A DNA stretch of 12,565 nucleotides from an uncultured Opitutia bacterium (GTDB lineage Bacteria; Verrucomicrobiota; Verrucomicrobiia; Opitutales; UBA953), in assembly GCA_903853185.1 (NCBI GenBank), contig CAINSX010000153.1, positions 1 through 12,565 on the forward strand, in the 5' to 3' direction. Positions 1 to 9,256 of this stretch are shown here, one piece after another. Each line of letters begins with the position of its first letter. The stretch's first letter is position 1. A program made the translations under genes and the position numbers. The notes beneath the pieces are model-generated. The model was not told where the DNA came from. It made no database searches and saw only the letters and a program-made list of their open reading frames with translations.

Positions 1-1332
<1,332 letters not shown>

Positions 1333-1381
1333 GCGTTATCGGAGGGCCAGATGGCCCGATGACCAGAAGGCTAGAGAAATG

Positions 1382-1407
1382 AGGGCGTCCGAGTGGACGC
1401 CCTTCTT
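1382..1407 (+). terminator. Rho-independent terminator of nrdA
   Basis: A perfect 9-bp stem (AGGGCGTCC at 1382-1390, GGACGCCCT at 1395-1403) with a GAGT loop is followed by TTCTT. It lies 50 bases after the nrdA stop. A smaller 5-bp hairpin (GGGCC/GGCCC, 1344-1357) sits between them with no T-run and is probably not a terminator. Confidence 0.82.
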
Positions 1408-1410
1408 ATT

Positions 1411-1445
1411 GAGGTAGGGACGCGACGGCGTCGCGCCCCTACCTC
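1411..1445. repeat. REP-like palindrome 1
   Basis: GAGGTAGGG (1411-1419) pairs with CCCTACCTC (1437-1445). Inside, CGCGAC (1421-1426) pairs with GTCGCG (1430-1435), leaving one A/C mismatch. The result is an almost perfect 35-base hairpin. It lies outside any gene, shares its ends with the palindrome at 1502-1557, and has no T-run, so it looks like a dispersed intergenic palindrome rather than a terminator. Confidence 0.6.
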
Positions 1446-1501
1446 CGATTGTCTCTCTGCCGCGCCCAACCGCTAACCGCCAATCGCTGTTACCTGTTAT
1501 G

Positions 1502-1557
1502 GGTAGGGCTGGCCATCCTTGGCCGGCTGCGGCCGAGCAGGGATGCTCGGCCCTACC
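1502..1557. repeat. REP-like palindrome 2, double hairpin
   Basis: The outer ends GGTAGGGC (1502-1509) and GCCCTACC (1550-1557) are inverted copies. Inside are two further hairpins: GGCCA/TGGCC around TCCT (about 1511-1524) and a 9-bp stem GGCCGAGCA/TGCTCGGCC (1531-1539 and 1544-1552) around GGGA. The right stem and the outer ends overlap, so two alternative foldings exist. The terminal GGTAGGG/CCCTACC matches palindrome 1, while the internal sequence differs. Confidence 0.55.
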
Positions 1558-1565
1558 TAATCAGG

Positions 1566-1595
1566 AAACAAAAAAAGACAGCACGAGGTGCTGTC
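1566..1595 (-). terminator. Rho-independent terminator for leftward transcription
   Basis: Read on the minus strand, GACAGCAC, loop CTC and GTGCTGTC (an 8-bp perfect stem, 1595-1577) are followed directly by a seven-T run and then GTTT. On the plus strand the A-run comes before the stem and the downstream side is C/T mixed, so the orientation is clearly leftward. No minus-strand gene lies between it and the stop at 2418, so it most likely serves the minus-strand unit ending there, after crossing pgl. Confidence 0.72.
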
Positions 1596-1688
1596 TCTCC
1601 CTTCTGCTTCGCAGCTGTTCACCATGCCAGCAGATCCCCCGATTTTTCCTCCTGTCCTCTTTTCCTCCGGCCCTCTATTCTCGTGCCC

Positions 1689-2408
1689 ATGTCCGACATC
1701 GCCACTTCCGCCGGCAAGGTTCGCGTGCTGTCCCGTGAGGAATCCTTCGCCGAGCTCGCCCGTCGGATCAACGAACTGGCTGCCCGTGGCCCCGCCTCCG
1801 TCGGCCTCAGCGGCGGCTCCACGCCTAAGGCCTTCTACGCTTGGGTGGTCCGCACCGGCGCCCTCACGGCCGAAGCCGTCGCGCGTATCGACTGGCACGT
1901 GAGCGACGAACGGTGCGTGCCGCTCGCCTCCGATGATTCGAATTTCGGCCATGCCATCCGCGGCATGCTTGATGCACTCGGCGTCCCAGCCGCCCGTCGT
2001 TTCCCATGGCCGGTCGAGCTCGCCCCAGCCGAAGCTGCGGCCACTTACGAAGCCGCCTGGGCGCAGCGTTCGCCCAACAAGGCCTTCGACCTCTGCGTCC
2101 TTGGTCTCGGCGACGACAGCCATATCGCCTCCCTCTGGCCCCAGTGCCCGCTGATCGGCCAGCAGACCGGCCCGCGCTTCACCGCCACGGAATGGCCGGG
2201 TCGCGGCTGGCGTCTGACCATCACCGAGGCTGGCCTCGCCCAGTGCGGCGCCATCGTGGTGCTCGTGTCAGGCAAGACCAAGGCCCCGGCGATGCTCACG
2301 ATTACCTGCGGCGACTACGCCCCGAAGTGCCATCCGGGCCAGCTCTTGCGGGCGCAAGCTCACAAAGTGACCTGGTTAGCCGATACGGACGCAGCGGCCT
2401 CGCTCTGA
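1689..2408 (+). CDS. pgl: 6-phosphogluconolactonase
   Basis: The enzyme hydrolyses 6-phosphogluconolactone to 6-phosphogluconate, the second step of the oxidative pentose phosphate pathway, in the cytoplasm. The 239-residue product has the usual family length. Family motifs appear in order: GLSGGSTPKAFY (residues 39-50, phosphate binding), VSDERCVPLASDDSNFG (D73, E74, R75) and LGLGDDSHIASLWP (H145), followed by a VLVSGKTKAPAM segment near the end. The catalytic-region motif is usually GxDGH; here it is GDDSH, a G-to-S change, with the histidine kept. ATG 1689 is chosen because homology begins right after it; GTG 1683 in the same frame is a possible alternative. There is no Shine-Dalgarno site: the start follows a pyrimidine-rich leader with ATTCT at 1677-1681. 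The gene converges with the minus-strand unit, with 9 bases between stop codons. The glucosamine-6-phosphate deaminase family is related, but the motifs favour PGL. Confidence 0.92.
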   Translation: MSDIATSAGKVRVLSREESFAELARRINELAARGPASVGLSGGSTPKAFYAWVVRTGALTAEAVARIDWHVSDERCVPLASDDSNFGHAIRGMLDALGVPAARRFPWPVELAPAEAAATYEAAWAQRSPNKAFDLCVLGLGDDSHIASLWPQCPLIGQQTGPRFTATEWPGRGWRLTITEAGLAQCGAIVVLVSGKTKAPAMLTITCGDYAPKCHPGQLLRAQAHKVTWLADTDAAASL

Positions 2409-2417
2409 GGGTCGCCT

Positions 2418-3290
2418 TTACTTGGCCGCCGGCTTTTCTGCGGCCTTCTTGGCTTCCTTCGGCTCCGCATTCTTGGTCGGCTTGACTTCGTCTTCCGGCG
2501 GTTTCGGGGGCGTGTGATCCTCGATGTGGTCGACCAGGGCGTTGATGCGGAAACGGGCGTCCTCGCTGGCGCCCGGGTTCTCCGCCACGAAGTAGAGACG
2601 GCGCGAACGCTGGTCGAGGATCATGGGCGAACTAACAAGCGAGCGGAGGGAGCCGTCGGCTTCAAAAGCGGCGAGGCGGAAATTCACCACGCGACGAGAG
2701 GTGATCAGCTTGGGAAGCTGGCCGCGCTGCCCGGGCGCTGCGAAGAACACGGCGCCGTCGATATTACAGCCGATCTTGGATTTGCTGTAGTTCAGGAGGT
2801 GGATGGTGCCGTAGGGGAACGCCGCCACGCCGATGTCGAAGGTTTTGACGACGGCCGTGGGTGAATTGTGCGCGGGCATCAGGAGCGCGAGCACGTCGGT
2901 GTCCGTTTCCTTGATGACGAAGTTCGCGAACGGAACCCAGTCATCCTTGGTCACGGGATTGCCCTTCTTGTCCTTGGTGGTGACCTTGGCTTTGCGGGCG
3001 ATGACCACATCCGGCCCGCCGGTGTAATCAAACGGCTTGCCGATGGTCATGGCCTGGATGGAGATCGCCTGAAACTCCTTATCCACGAAGATGCCCAGCT
3101 CGAGCGTCTCGCCCTCCTTGAGGACCGGCTCCTCCCACCAGGTGATGTTGAGCGCACAGGTATGCTCGGGCGCTTTCCCGGGCTTCTCTTTCTTGCCGTC
3201 GGGCTTCTTTGTTTCTCTGCTGTCGAGCGCAGACAGCGAGAGGGTGCAGGCGGAAAGCAGCAGCCCCGCCAGGATGGTCCTGAGGATCAT
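2418..3290 (-). CDS. Exported protein of unknown function, putative lipoprotein
   Basis: I do not recognise this 290-residue protein as a named family. The N-terminus is a short signal peptide (R4, hydrophobic residues 5-14) ending in LSAC at 12-15, which fits a lipobox with C15 as the lipidated residue. An alternative is signal peptidase I cleavage a few residues later, near LSA-LD. After a K/E/P-rich linker (about 25-40) comes a soluble domain with mixed beta-like segments, including ALNITWWEEPVL, FPYGTIHLLNYSKSKIGCNI and VVNFRLAAFEADG. Two internal cysteines are visible, in HTCAL and IGCNI. The last 30 or so residues are low-complexity K, E, P and A. The ATG lies 7 bases after the stop of the giant upstream gene, so the two are probably co-transcribed and translationally coupled. 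There is no Shine-Dalgarno site; the start is preceded by ATTCTCTC, whose first base belongs to the upstream stop codon. A role as a partner of the giant protein is inference from position only. Confidence 0.75.
   Translation of the reverse strand: MILRTILAGLLLSACTLSLSALDSRETKKPDGKKEKPGKAPEHTCALNITWWEEPVLKEGETLELGIFVDKEFQAISIQAMTIGKPFDYTGGPDVVIARKAKVTTKDKKGNPVTKDDWVPFANFVIKETDTDVLALLMPAHNSPTAVVKTFDIGVAAFPYGTIHLLNYSKSKIGCNIDGAVFFAAPGQRGQLPKLITSRRVVNFRLAAFEADGSLRSLVSSPMILDQRSRRLYFVAENPGASEDARFRINALVDHIEDHTPPKPPEDEVKPTKNAEPKEAKKAAEKPAAK
2424..2450 (+). terminator. Possible weak terminator for pgl inside the convergent gene
   Basis: GGCCGC (2424-2429) pairs with GCGGCC (2440-2445) across a 10-base loop and is followed by TTCTT. 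It lies 16 bases after the pgl stop, within the C-terminal codons of the minus-strand gene. The stem is short and the loop long, so this is only a candidate. Confidence 0.3.
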
Positions 3291-3297
3291 GAGAGAA

Positions 3298-6200
3298 TTA
3301 GATTTCGTTCGCGTTGAGCCAGCGGACGTTGGTCGTCTTGAAGCGTCGTCCGAGCAGGCGATTGATCACCCAGCCTTCTTTCTCGATCTGGGTGGCGTTG
3401 CTGGGGAGTCCTCCCAGCGTCCCGCCGCTGTTGACGCTTTCATACGGTTCGACGATGGGGTCGTTGTCGTAAGTGACGGCCTCGGCCGCCGTGGTCGGTC
3501 GGTAGAGGAGCTTGCGACGGTTGGCTTCTTCATACGCAGGGCCGCGGGTGGCGGAGGCGATGTAGTAGGGGCTGCGCTGGACGACGATTTCGACCCAGGC
3601 GCGGCCGATGGAGTTGCCTGCGTTATCGAGGGCTTCGCCATAGGCGCGGACGGTGAAGGTGTCCGAGCGGGCCGTCAGATTCGCGCCCACCGAGTTGAGG
3701 ACATCCATCTGCGAGACGAGCTGGGGGGCGCCCAGACCGGCGACGGCGTCGGTGACGGTGTAAGGACTCGAGGGCGACGCGTCATACCTCGCCGTACGGC
3801 TGAAGGCTCGGAGATTGGGGAAGCGGGGCGTGGCTGCAGGGGCCTTGGGGCTGCCGGCCAGTCCCTTGCGGCCGACTTTCGACGGGAGCAGGAAGTCCCA
3901 GACTTTGAACTGATAGTTCGTCGTGTCGGCAATGCCGTTGGGATCGTCATAGCTCGACGCCGCCGGGTGCGCGTAGGTGCCGCCCGCGGGCGTGATGGTG
4001 GCGTCGTTGATCTTCGAAGCGTCAATCGCGGCCTGCAACGCACCCTTCAGTCCCTGGTCGGAAGCCAGAAGGCGACGGTTGATGAAGTCGGCCATCGACA
4101 TAAAAGGGCCGCGGTCGCGGACTTCCTTCACCACTTTATCCGCCAGGTCATCGATCTCGGCGTCAGTGAGTTCGCGGTAGCTGTTCCAGGCGGTCTTGGC
4201 GCCGACACTCGGAATGAAGCTGCGCGCAAAACGGGTCAGGACGGTGCCGTTGGTGGTCAGTCCGTCAGGCATGTTCTGTCCCTTCATTCCAGCCAGCACG
4301 GCTTTCCATGCCTGCTTGGAGGTGGAGTTCACGTTGAAGCCGCCGTCGTAGAGGGAGTTGCGGGCTAGGTAGGTCGGGTGCGGGAACTCGGTCGGCAGCG
4401 GGAAGGTCGTGGGGTCAGCCGCAGCCTTGAGGTCCGGGATGTAGACCATGCGCTTGTTCGCGAGGGGATTATACCCTGCGTTCATCGCGTCTTTAAGTTC
4501 CGTGAAGGAGTTACCGGTCAACGAGGAATTACCCGTCGCTTTCTTCAGCGCGTCCAGCTGGTCTTTTGCGATGGTCGCATCGACGGGCAGGTCAGGTCCT
4601 CCCGGGAAGTTATTCTTGTAGGCCGGTAGCGAGTAGGAAGCCGCCTGGAGATTGAGCCCGCTGAAGTAGAAGCCATCCCACAGGGCGAGATTCGCCGCGA
4701 AAGCATGGTCGGTGCGGACTTGGGCGAAATTACGGGCCGGGCGTGTGCCTTCCACTTTCGCTACATAACCCAACTCCGGTACGGGGACGTCTTCACCGGA
4801 GGCATCCTTCGGGCCCGGCCATTCGGTGATCTTGGTCAGGTCGGAGATGCCCGGGTTGGCGAAGGAGGAACCGACGGTGAAGTCAGCATCGGTGATGACT
4901 TGTGCGGCTCCCGCGGAGCCGAGCTGGGCCAGCGAGAGCAGCGGGCGCCGCGGCACGGGGAATAGCACCGCGTCGGAGCGCTCGCCGAGGCCAGAGGGCG
5001 CCACGCTCTGCCCCCAGTAGGCGTTCATGTGGTCGTTGGAAATCTGCAGGTTGCCGAAAGTGCTCAGGTTGTAGTCCAGCTGCTTCTGCGACATGATCCA
5101 GCCGATCGGCGTATGCGCCTTGCCGTCATAAGCGTAGAGGTGGGCTGATTGCGGGCGGACGCTGATAAAGTAGGGCGACATCGGGGCGTTCAGCATCTCG
5201 TTGGGAGTGCGCAGGGTGTCGACGGAGACGCCATTCCAGGTCGCGATGTAGGAGTCGTAATTCTTGGCCCCGTCGAAGTGGGTGTTCGCATTCTGCGGAT
5301 ACCACTTGTGGCTGGAGTCGCTCGATATGTCGGCGGACCGCAGGGCGAAGTCCGACATGAAGAACTGCTGCTTTTCGCCGTTGAGGCCGGGACTGGTGCG
5401 AATCACGCCGGTGACGCGGCTGCCGAGGGTGTTGGCTCGGCCGCCGGTCACTTCGATGTAGCCGTATTCTGGGTCGCCGTTGGGCGTGCCCATCACGGAG
5501 ATGCCAGAAGAGCTGCCGGCCGCGAGGTTGTCGGTGTAACCCGCCATGCCGGTGGGGACGCGGTAGTCAGGCGTACGGGCGGTCAAGCCCATGGAGGCCT
5601 TCCAGTCTTCGTTCGGGACGATCAAGTTCGAGTAGTGGGCGTTGTCGTTGCCGTACATCGGCCAGCCCGCGGTGAGCGCATGGAAGCTCAGCAGCAGCGG
5701 CTCGTCGACAAGGTTCATGCCCGGAGCGGATTCGGAGCCTTCGTATTTGAACGTGGCGAGCGAGTTGTTGTTGCTGTAGTCAGGTGCGCCGAACCAGCGA
5801 CGGTCGGCGTTGAGCTGCTGGCCGTCGTAGGATTTATTGCCGAGCAGGTAGAAGTTCCAGGCTTGGTGTCCGCCGATGCTCGTCGTTCCGGTATGTTTGC
5901 GCGGGAAGACGAAGGGGGCATCGCTGTACGTGACGCCGGGATAATCGGGTTTATCCGGGTTGCGGCCTTCCTCGCCGACGACGCAGCCATCGTAGCTGAC
6001 CCAGCCGGAATTACGCATCGTGAAGCTCAGCGAGTTGTAGACGCCGCCGTTGGGCGTCGTGAAGGTCTGATTCGCGTAGAAGCTGATCAGCGAGTAGAGT
6101 GACTTGGCGGAGCCGTCCCAGGAGGGCAGGGCGTCATGGAGGTCGCGCGCGGTCACCACTTGGCCCCACATGGTCGCGAGCTGGCTGTAGCTGATCAGGC

Positions 6201-9200
6201 CGGCGGAGGAATAATTGGTGCAATAGTCGCCGATGAATTTGCAATCTGGCATGGTGGTCGGGTCGGTATACGCCTTGCCCGTGCTCGGGGAGATCGGCGT
6301 GAACGCCCAGGTCCACATGCGGGAGTCGTGCGTCTGCGCCGGAGGATAGCAGGTGTCCATCTGCAGGTTCACGTCGACCTGTCGGTAGCGGACGTTGGCG
6401 AACGGCGTCATCTTATAAACCGCTCGCGAACCGAAATCGAATCCCTCGGTGCCGCGGATGGACGTGTTGTTTGCGCGGGTCGAGCTATAGTTGGCGTTCT
6501 GATTGTAGGGCGTGCTCAGCACCTTGACTTCGCCCGGCTCCAGGCGGAAGACCTGACCGGGGCCCTTGGTCACGCGGAACGAGAAGGAGCGGTTGTCGTA
6601 TTCACCGTCACCCAAGGCGACCTCGCCGAGCAGAAGGTCGCGCTGGACCGTCGCATAGCGCGGGAGCACCTGAGGGCTGGCGACGGGCACGGGCTCGGTC
6701 CCGAACCGGCCGGTGCCCGAGGGGGAGAAATATTGCGGAGAGGTGGAGTTGAATCTCCAGTTCTTGAGTTTGACGTCGAAGATGTAGGGAAGCGATTGGC
6801 CGTTGGTGACCATCGCGATGCCTTCGAACTCAATCGGGCAATCGTAGGGATTGTAGACGACGACGACCGGGTCGACCGTCACGCCGATGGTACCTCCGGG
6901 GCTGCTTGGCGAGGTGGATTCATACACGCCCGAGAAAATCATCGAGAAGCGTACGATCGACGGCGTCAGGCTCATGGCCGTGGGCCAGGGCCGTGTCGTG
7001 AGGTTCTGATTCGTCGAAGTGATCGACGCATCCGCCTGGCCGGTCGGCTTGGCGAAGCCTGTGCGGTCGAAGTTCGTCACGCCGGTAGCGTAGCGATTCG
7101 GCAGGATGAAAGGGTAGCGCAGACGCTGTTCGCCCTGAAAGAGCGGCGCATCGGACGGCGCGGTGAAATTATTGCGGTAGTAATACTTCGAGGAGAAGCC
7201 GCCCGAAGAGTAGTAGTTGTCGGGCGGGGTGACCGGTGCGTAGGGCGGCTTGCTGACGGGGTTTACATACTGGGCGTGCATGGGCGCGATGCGGTTACCA
7301 GATGCGAAGCTCAGTGGCTCGACGCCGCGGGCGATGAAGGCCTGCCCGCTTGCACCGGTGGTGCTCGGCAGGGCTTGACTGCGATTGGCGGCGTTGCTTG
7401 CGACCGAGCTGGCTTCGATCTCTTTCTTGTACATGCGGTAGTAATTGCGGTACAGGTCCCATGTCGGGCCGCGGGTGATGCGTCCGGCCAGATTTTCGAT
7501 GGCCGTGGTGCCGTTGAGTTCAGGCCAAGGGTAGCTGTTGACGCGAAGCGTGCTGGTCCCGAGGGCATTATTGCTGCGCTCCGTGTTGGCGAGTTCGCGG
7601 TCGGTGTTGAAGAATGCAGAGCGGAGCGGGGCTTCGTAGACGAAACCATTGCGGTCGGGCGTCTCGCCGTTGCGTGTCTTCAGGTTACTGTAAGAGGTGC
7701 CAAGTAAGCCCGAGAGGTAGCGCGGCGCCCATTCCGAGGCGCGCGGAGAGCCGAGCAGGACTTGATTCGCCGAGCCGATGGAGTCCACCAAGTTGGGGCG
7801 GTTATAGTCTAGGTCCACGGCGTAGCCGAGGTCGGTCCCGCCGGCGTTGGTGTTGTTCGGCGCGCCGTGGAAGAGCGACTGCTTGCGCTGATTGGGGTTT
7901 ATCGTGATCGTGCTGTCTTTCTGCCCTGGATAGACTTCGGTTCCGCGGTACATCGAATACGGGATTTCGAATGCGGTCGAAAGGTCCGTCTTAACCCCGC
8001 CGCTGTAGGTGTCGGTGAGGGAGGAGAACGACCAGGTGGTGACGTCATGCCAGAGCATCTTGGTCGCGAGGTTCATCGCGTCGCCAGCGGCGGCGGAGTT
8101 GCCGCCCATCTTGTATGCCCATGAGGAGAGGCCCGGGACGCCGATGGCCTTGGCGAGTTGCAAGGCCGTGCCGTTGTTGGCTGCGTCGGTCATGTCCTTG
8201 TTGCGCCAGGTATCAAAATTGAAGCCAGCGGGCAGGACGTACTTGAGATTCACGCCTTCCTTGATGCTCCCGCCCGCAGCGCCGATGGTGCCGATGGAGG
8301 TGCGCATCGCTGCCGAAGCGGAGAAACCTTGGTCCCAAGGCAGGGTCGCGAGCGACGCGCCGGAGGTGTTGTTACCGTAGGCGTCGGGGAGATTGATCTT
8401 CGCTTTGACGCCTTCGTCACCGATCCAGAAAGCATAACGGCCGTTGGCACCGAGCGTCGCTCCGTTGGCGAACGCGGGGCCGGGCAGGGGTTGGGGGCGC
8501 GCGTCGATGGCGCCCATGTAGTTGCGCTGGAAGGAAGTCAGCCCTGCAGGGAGGTTGACCGTGCCGTAGGAAACCAGCGGCACGAGCACGCCGTCCGGAT
8601 TGGCTTCGATGGGCGACGAGAGATTGTCGATCAGCGCCTGGCCTTCCGTCATGACCGCTTTGCGGCGCTTGCCGTTCGCGCCGCCGGTGGCGAGCATGTA
8701 GGTGCGGTTGGGGACGTAGTTCGTGGGAGTACCCGATAGCTCCGCATCCGCGTTGGCATCGAACGGTGACGCCAGCCAGCCGAGAAAGAGGCGCGACTCG
8801 GCGGGGTTGGTGACATCCCAGTCGCGGACTTTGGTGCTATCTGCGCCACCCGTGGCCCAGACGCCGGTGAGGTAGCGCTTCTGGTGCGAGAGTTTGCCGC
8901 CGGACGGGGCGTTGTTGCCTGAGTAATTATTTGAAGCCGCTGGCCGCGAGGCCACCACGGTCGAGGCATCGTTATTGCCGACGGCGACATCGTTGTTCGC
9001 GTACATGTCCGCGCGCATGGTCACGCGCTGGTCAGGGCCGGCGAGCTGCTGGAGCTGGCCGACGGCGATCTTGGCCGCGGCGAGGGCGTTATAGCGGGCG
9101 CGGAGGTAGCCGGCGTGGCTCTGGGCGAGGCGGCTCTCGACCTGGAGGAACGAGGCAAGGACGATCACCATCATGACCATCGCGGCCATGATGGTAAGTG

Positions 9201-9237
9201 ACAGAACGAGGGAGAAACCTGAGCGTTTTAGTCTCAT
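3298..9237 (-). CDS. Giant pseudopilin-like (GspK/PilX-type) protein, resembling Verru_Chthon cassette protein A
   Basis: This 1979-residue protein starts MRLKRSG followed by FSLVLSLTIM and a long hydrophobic helix (about 8-31), then an amphipathic stretch with YNALAAAKIAVGQL. That is the N-terminus of a minor pseudopilin: a short basic leader, Gly7|Phe8 as the likely prepilin peptidase site, and Leu instead of Glu at mature position 5, as in GspK and PilX. AGPDQRVT follows at 66-73. Near the C-terminus is a GspK-like pattern: helices, then GPFMSMADFINRRL (about 1710-1723), and finally SDTFTVRAYGE...VEIVVQRSP (from about 1858). The middle (about 75-1650) is rich in N, S, T, G, P and Y with few cysteines, as expected outside the cytoplasm. 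It contains NPYD (about 790) and EPGEVKVLS (about 900), patterns I associate with Verru_Chthon cassette A proteins from memory. The frame is open further upstream to ATG 9339, but ATG 9237 gives the short leader. No B, C or D cassette partner or prepilin peptidase is in the window. The exact function is unknown. Confidence 0.72.
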   Translation of the reverse strand: MRLKRSGFSLVLSLTIMAAMVMMVIVLASFLQVESRLAQSHAGYLRARYNALAAAKIAVGQLQQLAGPDQRVTMRADMYANNDVAVGNNDASTVVASRPAASNNYSGNNAPSGGKLSHQKRYLTGVWATGGADSTKVRDWDVTNPAESRLFLGWLASPFDANADAELSGTPTNYVPNRTYMLATGGANGKRRKAVMTEGQALIDNLSSPIEANPDGVLVPLVSYGTVNLPAGLTSFQRNYMGAIDARPQPLPGPAFANGATLGANGRYAFWIGDEGVKAKINLPDAYGNNTSGASLATLPWDQGFSASAAMRTSIGTIGAAGGSIKEGVNLKYVLPAGFNFDTWRNKDMTDAANNGTALQLAKAIGVPGLSSWAYKMGGNSAAAGDAMNLATKMLWHDVTTWSFSSLTDTYSGGVKTDLSTAFEIPYSMYRGTEVYPGQKDSTITINPNQRKQSLFHGAPNNTNAGGTDLGYAVDLDYNRPNLVDSIGSANQVLLGSPRASEWAPRYLSGLLGTSYSNLKTRNGETPDRNGFVYEAPLRSAFFNTDRELANTERSNNALGTSTLRVNSYPWPELNGTTAIENLAGRITRGPTWDLYRNYYRMYKKEIEASSVASNAANRSQALPSTTGASGQAFIARGVEPLSFASGNRIAPMHAQYVNPVSKPPYAPVTPPDNYYSSGGFSSKYYYRNNFTAPSDAPLFQGEQRLRYPFILPNRYATGVTNFDRTGFAKPTGQADASITSTNQNLTTRPWPTAMSLTPSIVRFSMIFSGVYESTSPSSPGGTIGVTVDPVVVVYNPYDCPIEFEGIAMVTNGQSLPYIFDVKLKNWRFNSTSPQYFSPSGTGRFGTEPVPVASPQVLPRYATVQRDLLLGEVALGDGEYDNRSFSFRVTKGPGQVFRLEPGEVKVLSTPYNQNANYSSTRANNTSIRGTEGFDFGSRAVYKMTPFANVRYRQVDVNLQMDTCYPPAQTHDSRMWTWAFTPISPSTGKAYTDPTTMPDCKFIGDYCTNYSSAGLISYSQLATMWGQVVTARDLHDALPSWDGSAKSLYSLISFYANQTFTTPNGGVYNSLSFTMRNSGWVSYDGCVVGEEGRNPDKPDYPGVTYSDAPFVFPRKHTGTTSIGGHQAWNFYLLGNKSYDGQQLNADRRWFGAPDYSNNNSLATFKYEGSESAPGMNLVDEPLLLSFHALTAGWPMYGNDNAHYSNLIVPNEDWKASMGLTARTPDYRVPTGMAGYTDNLAAGSSSGISVMGTPNGDPEYGYIEVTGGRANTLGSRVTGVIRTSPGLNGEKQQFFMSDFALRSADISSDSSHKWYPQNANTHFDGAKNYDSYIATWNGVSVDTLRTPNEMLNAPMSPYFISVRPQSAHLYAYDGKAHTPIGWIMSQKQLDYNLSTFGNLQISNDHMNAYWGQSVAPSGLGERSDAVLFPVPRRPLLSLAQLGSAGAAQVITDADFTVGSSFANPGISDLTKITEWPGPKDASGEDVPVPELGYVAKVEGTRPARNFAQVRTDHAFAANLALWDGFYFSGLNLQAASYSLPAYKNNFPGGPDLPVDATIAKDQLDALKKATGNSSLTGNSFTELKDAMNAGYNPLANKRMVYIPDLKAAADPTTFPLPTEFPHPTYLARNSLYDGGFNVNSTSKQAWKAVLAGMKGQNMPDGLTTNGTVLTRFARSFIPSVGAKTAWNSYRELTDAEIDDLADKVVKEVRDRGPFMSMADFINRRLLASDQGLKGALQAAIDASKINDATITPAGGTYAHPAASSYDDPNGIADTTNYQFKVWDFLLPSKVGRKGLAGSPKAPAATPRFPNLRAFSRTARYDASPSSPYTVTDAVAGLGAPQLVSQMDVLNSVGANLTARSDTFTVRAYGEALDNAGNSIGRAWVEIVVQRSPYYIASATRGPAYEEANRRKLLYRPTTAAEAVTYDNDPIVEPYESVNSGGTLGGLPSNATQIEKEGWVINRLLGRRFKTTNVRWLNANEI

Positions 9238-9256
9238 AGTAAATTGGGGTAAATTC

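Larger units (their letters stand above)
1333..1688. other. Gene-free stretch between nrdA and pgl
   Basis: This region holds the nrdA terminator, two palindromes with shared ends, a minus-strand terminator and a C/T-rich leader (about 1637-1688) before pgl. The pgl reading frame stays open upstream to about 1449, but that extension crosses the palindrome at 1502-1557 and shows no PGL-like sequence, so I do not treat it as coding. A TATTCT (1676-1681) just upstream of the pgl start resembles a -10 box without a recognisable -35. Confidence 0.6.

Noticed and set aside
1344..1357. GGGCC/GGCCC hairpin after nrdA as a terminator.
   Set aside because: The stem is only 5 bp and no T-run follows; the stronger terminator is 25 bases downstream.
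1449..1688. N-terminal extension of pgl by 80 codons.
   Set aside because: It runs through a palindrome and a terminator-like hairpin and has no PGL similarity.
3091..4368. Plus-strand open frame of 425 codons.
   Set aside because: It is antisense to the giant gene and the lipoprotein gene, its R/G/V/A-rich composition is typical of a GC-rich shadow frame, and it shows no motif.
6136..7707. Plus-strand open frame of 523 codons.
   Set aside because: It is antisense to the giant gene, with low-complexity R/A/G/V composition and no recognisable domain or ribosome site.
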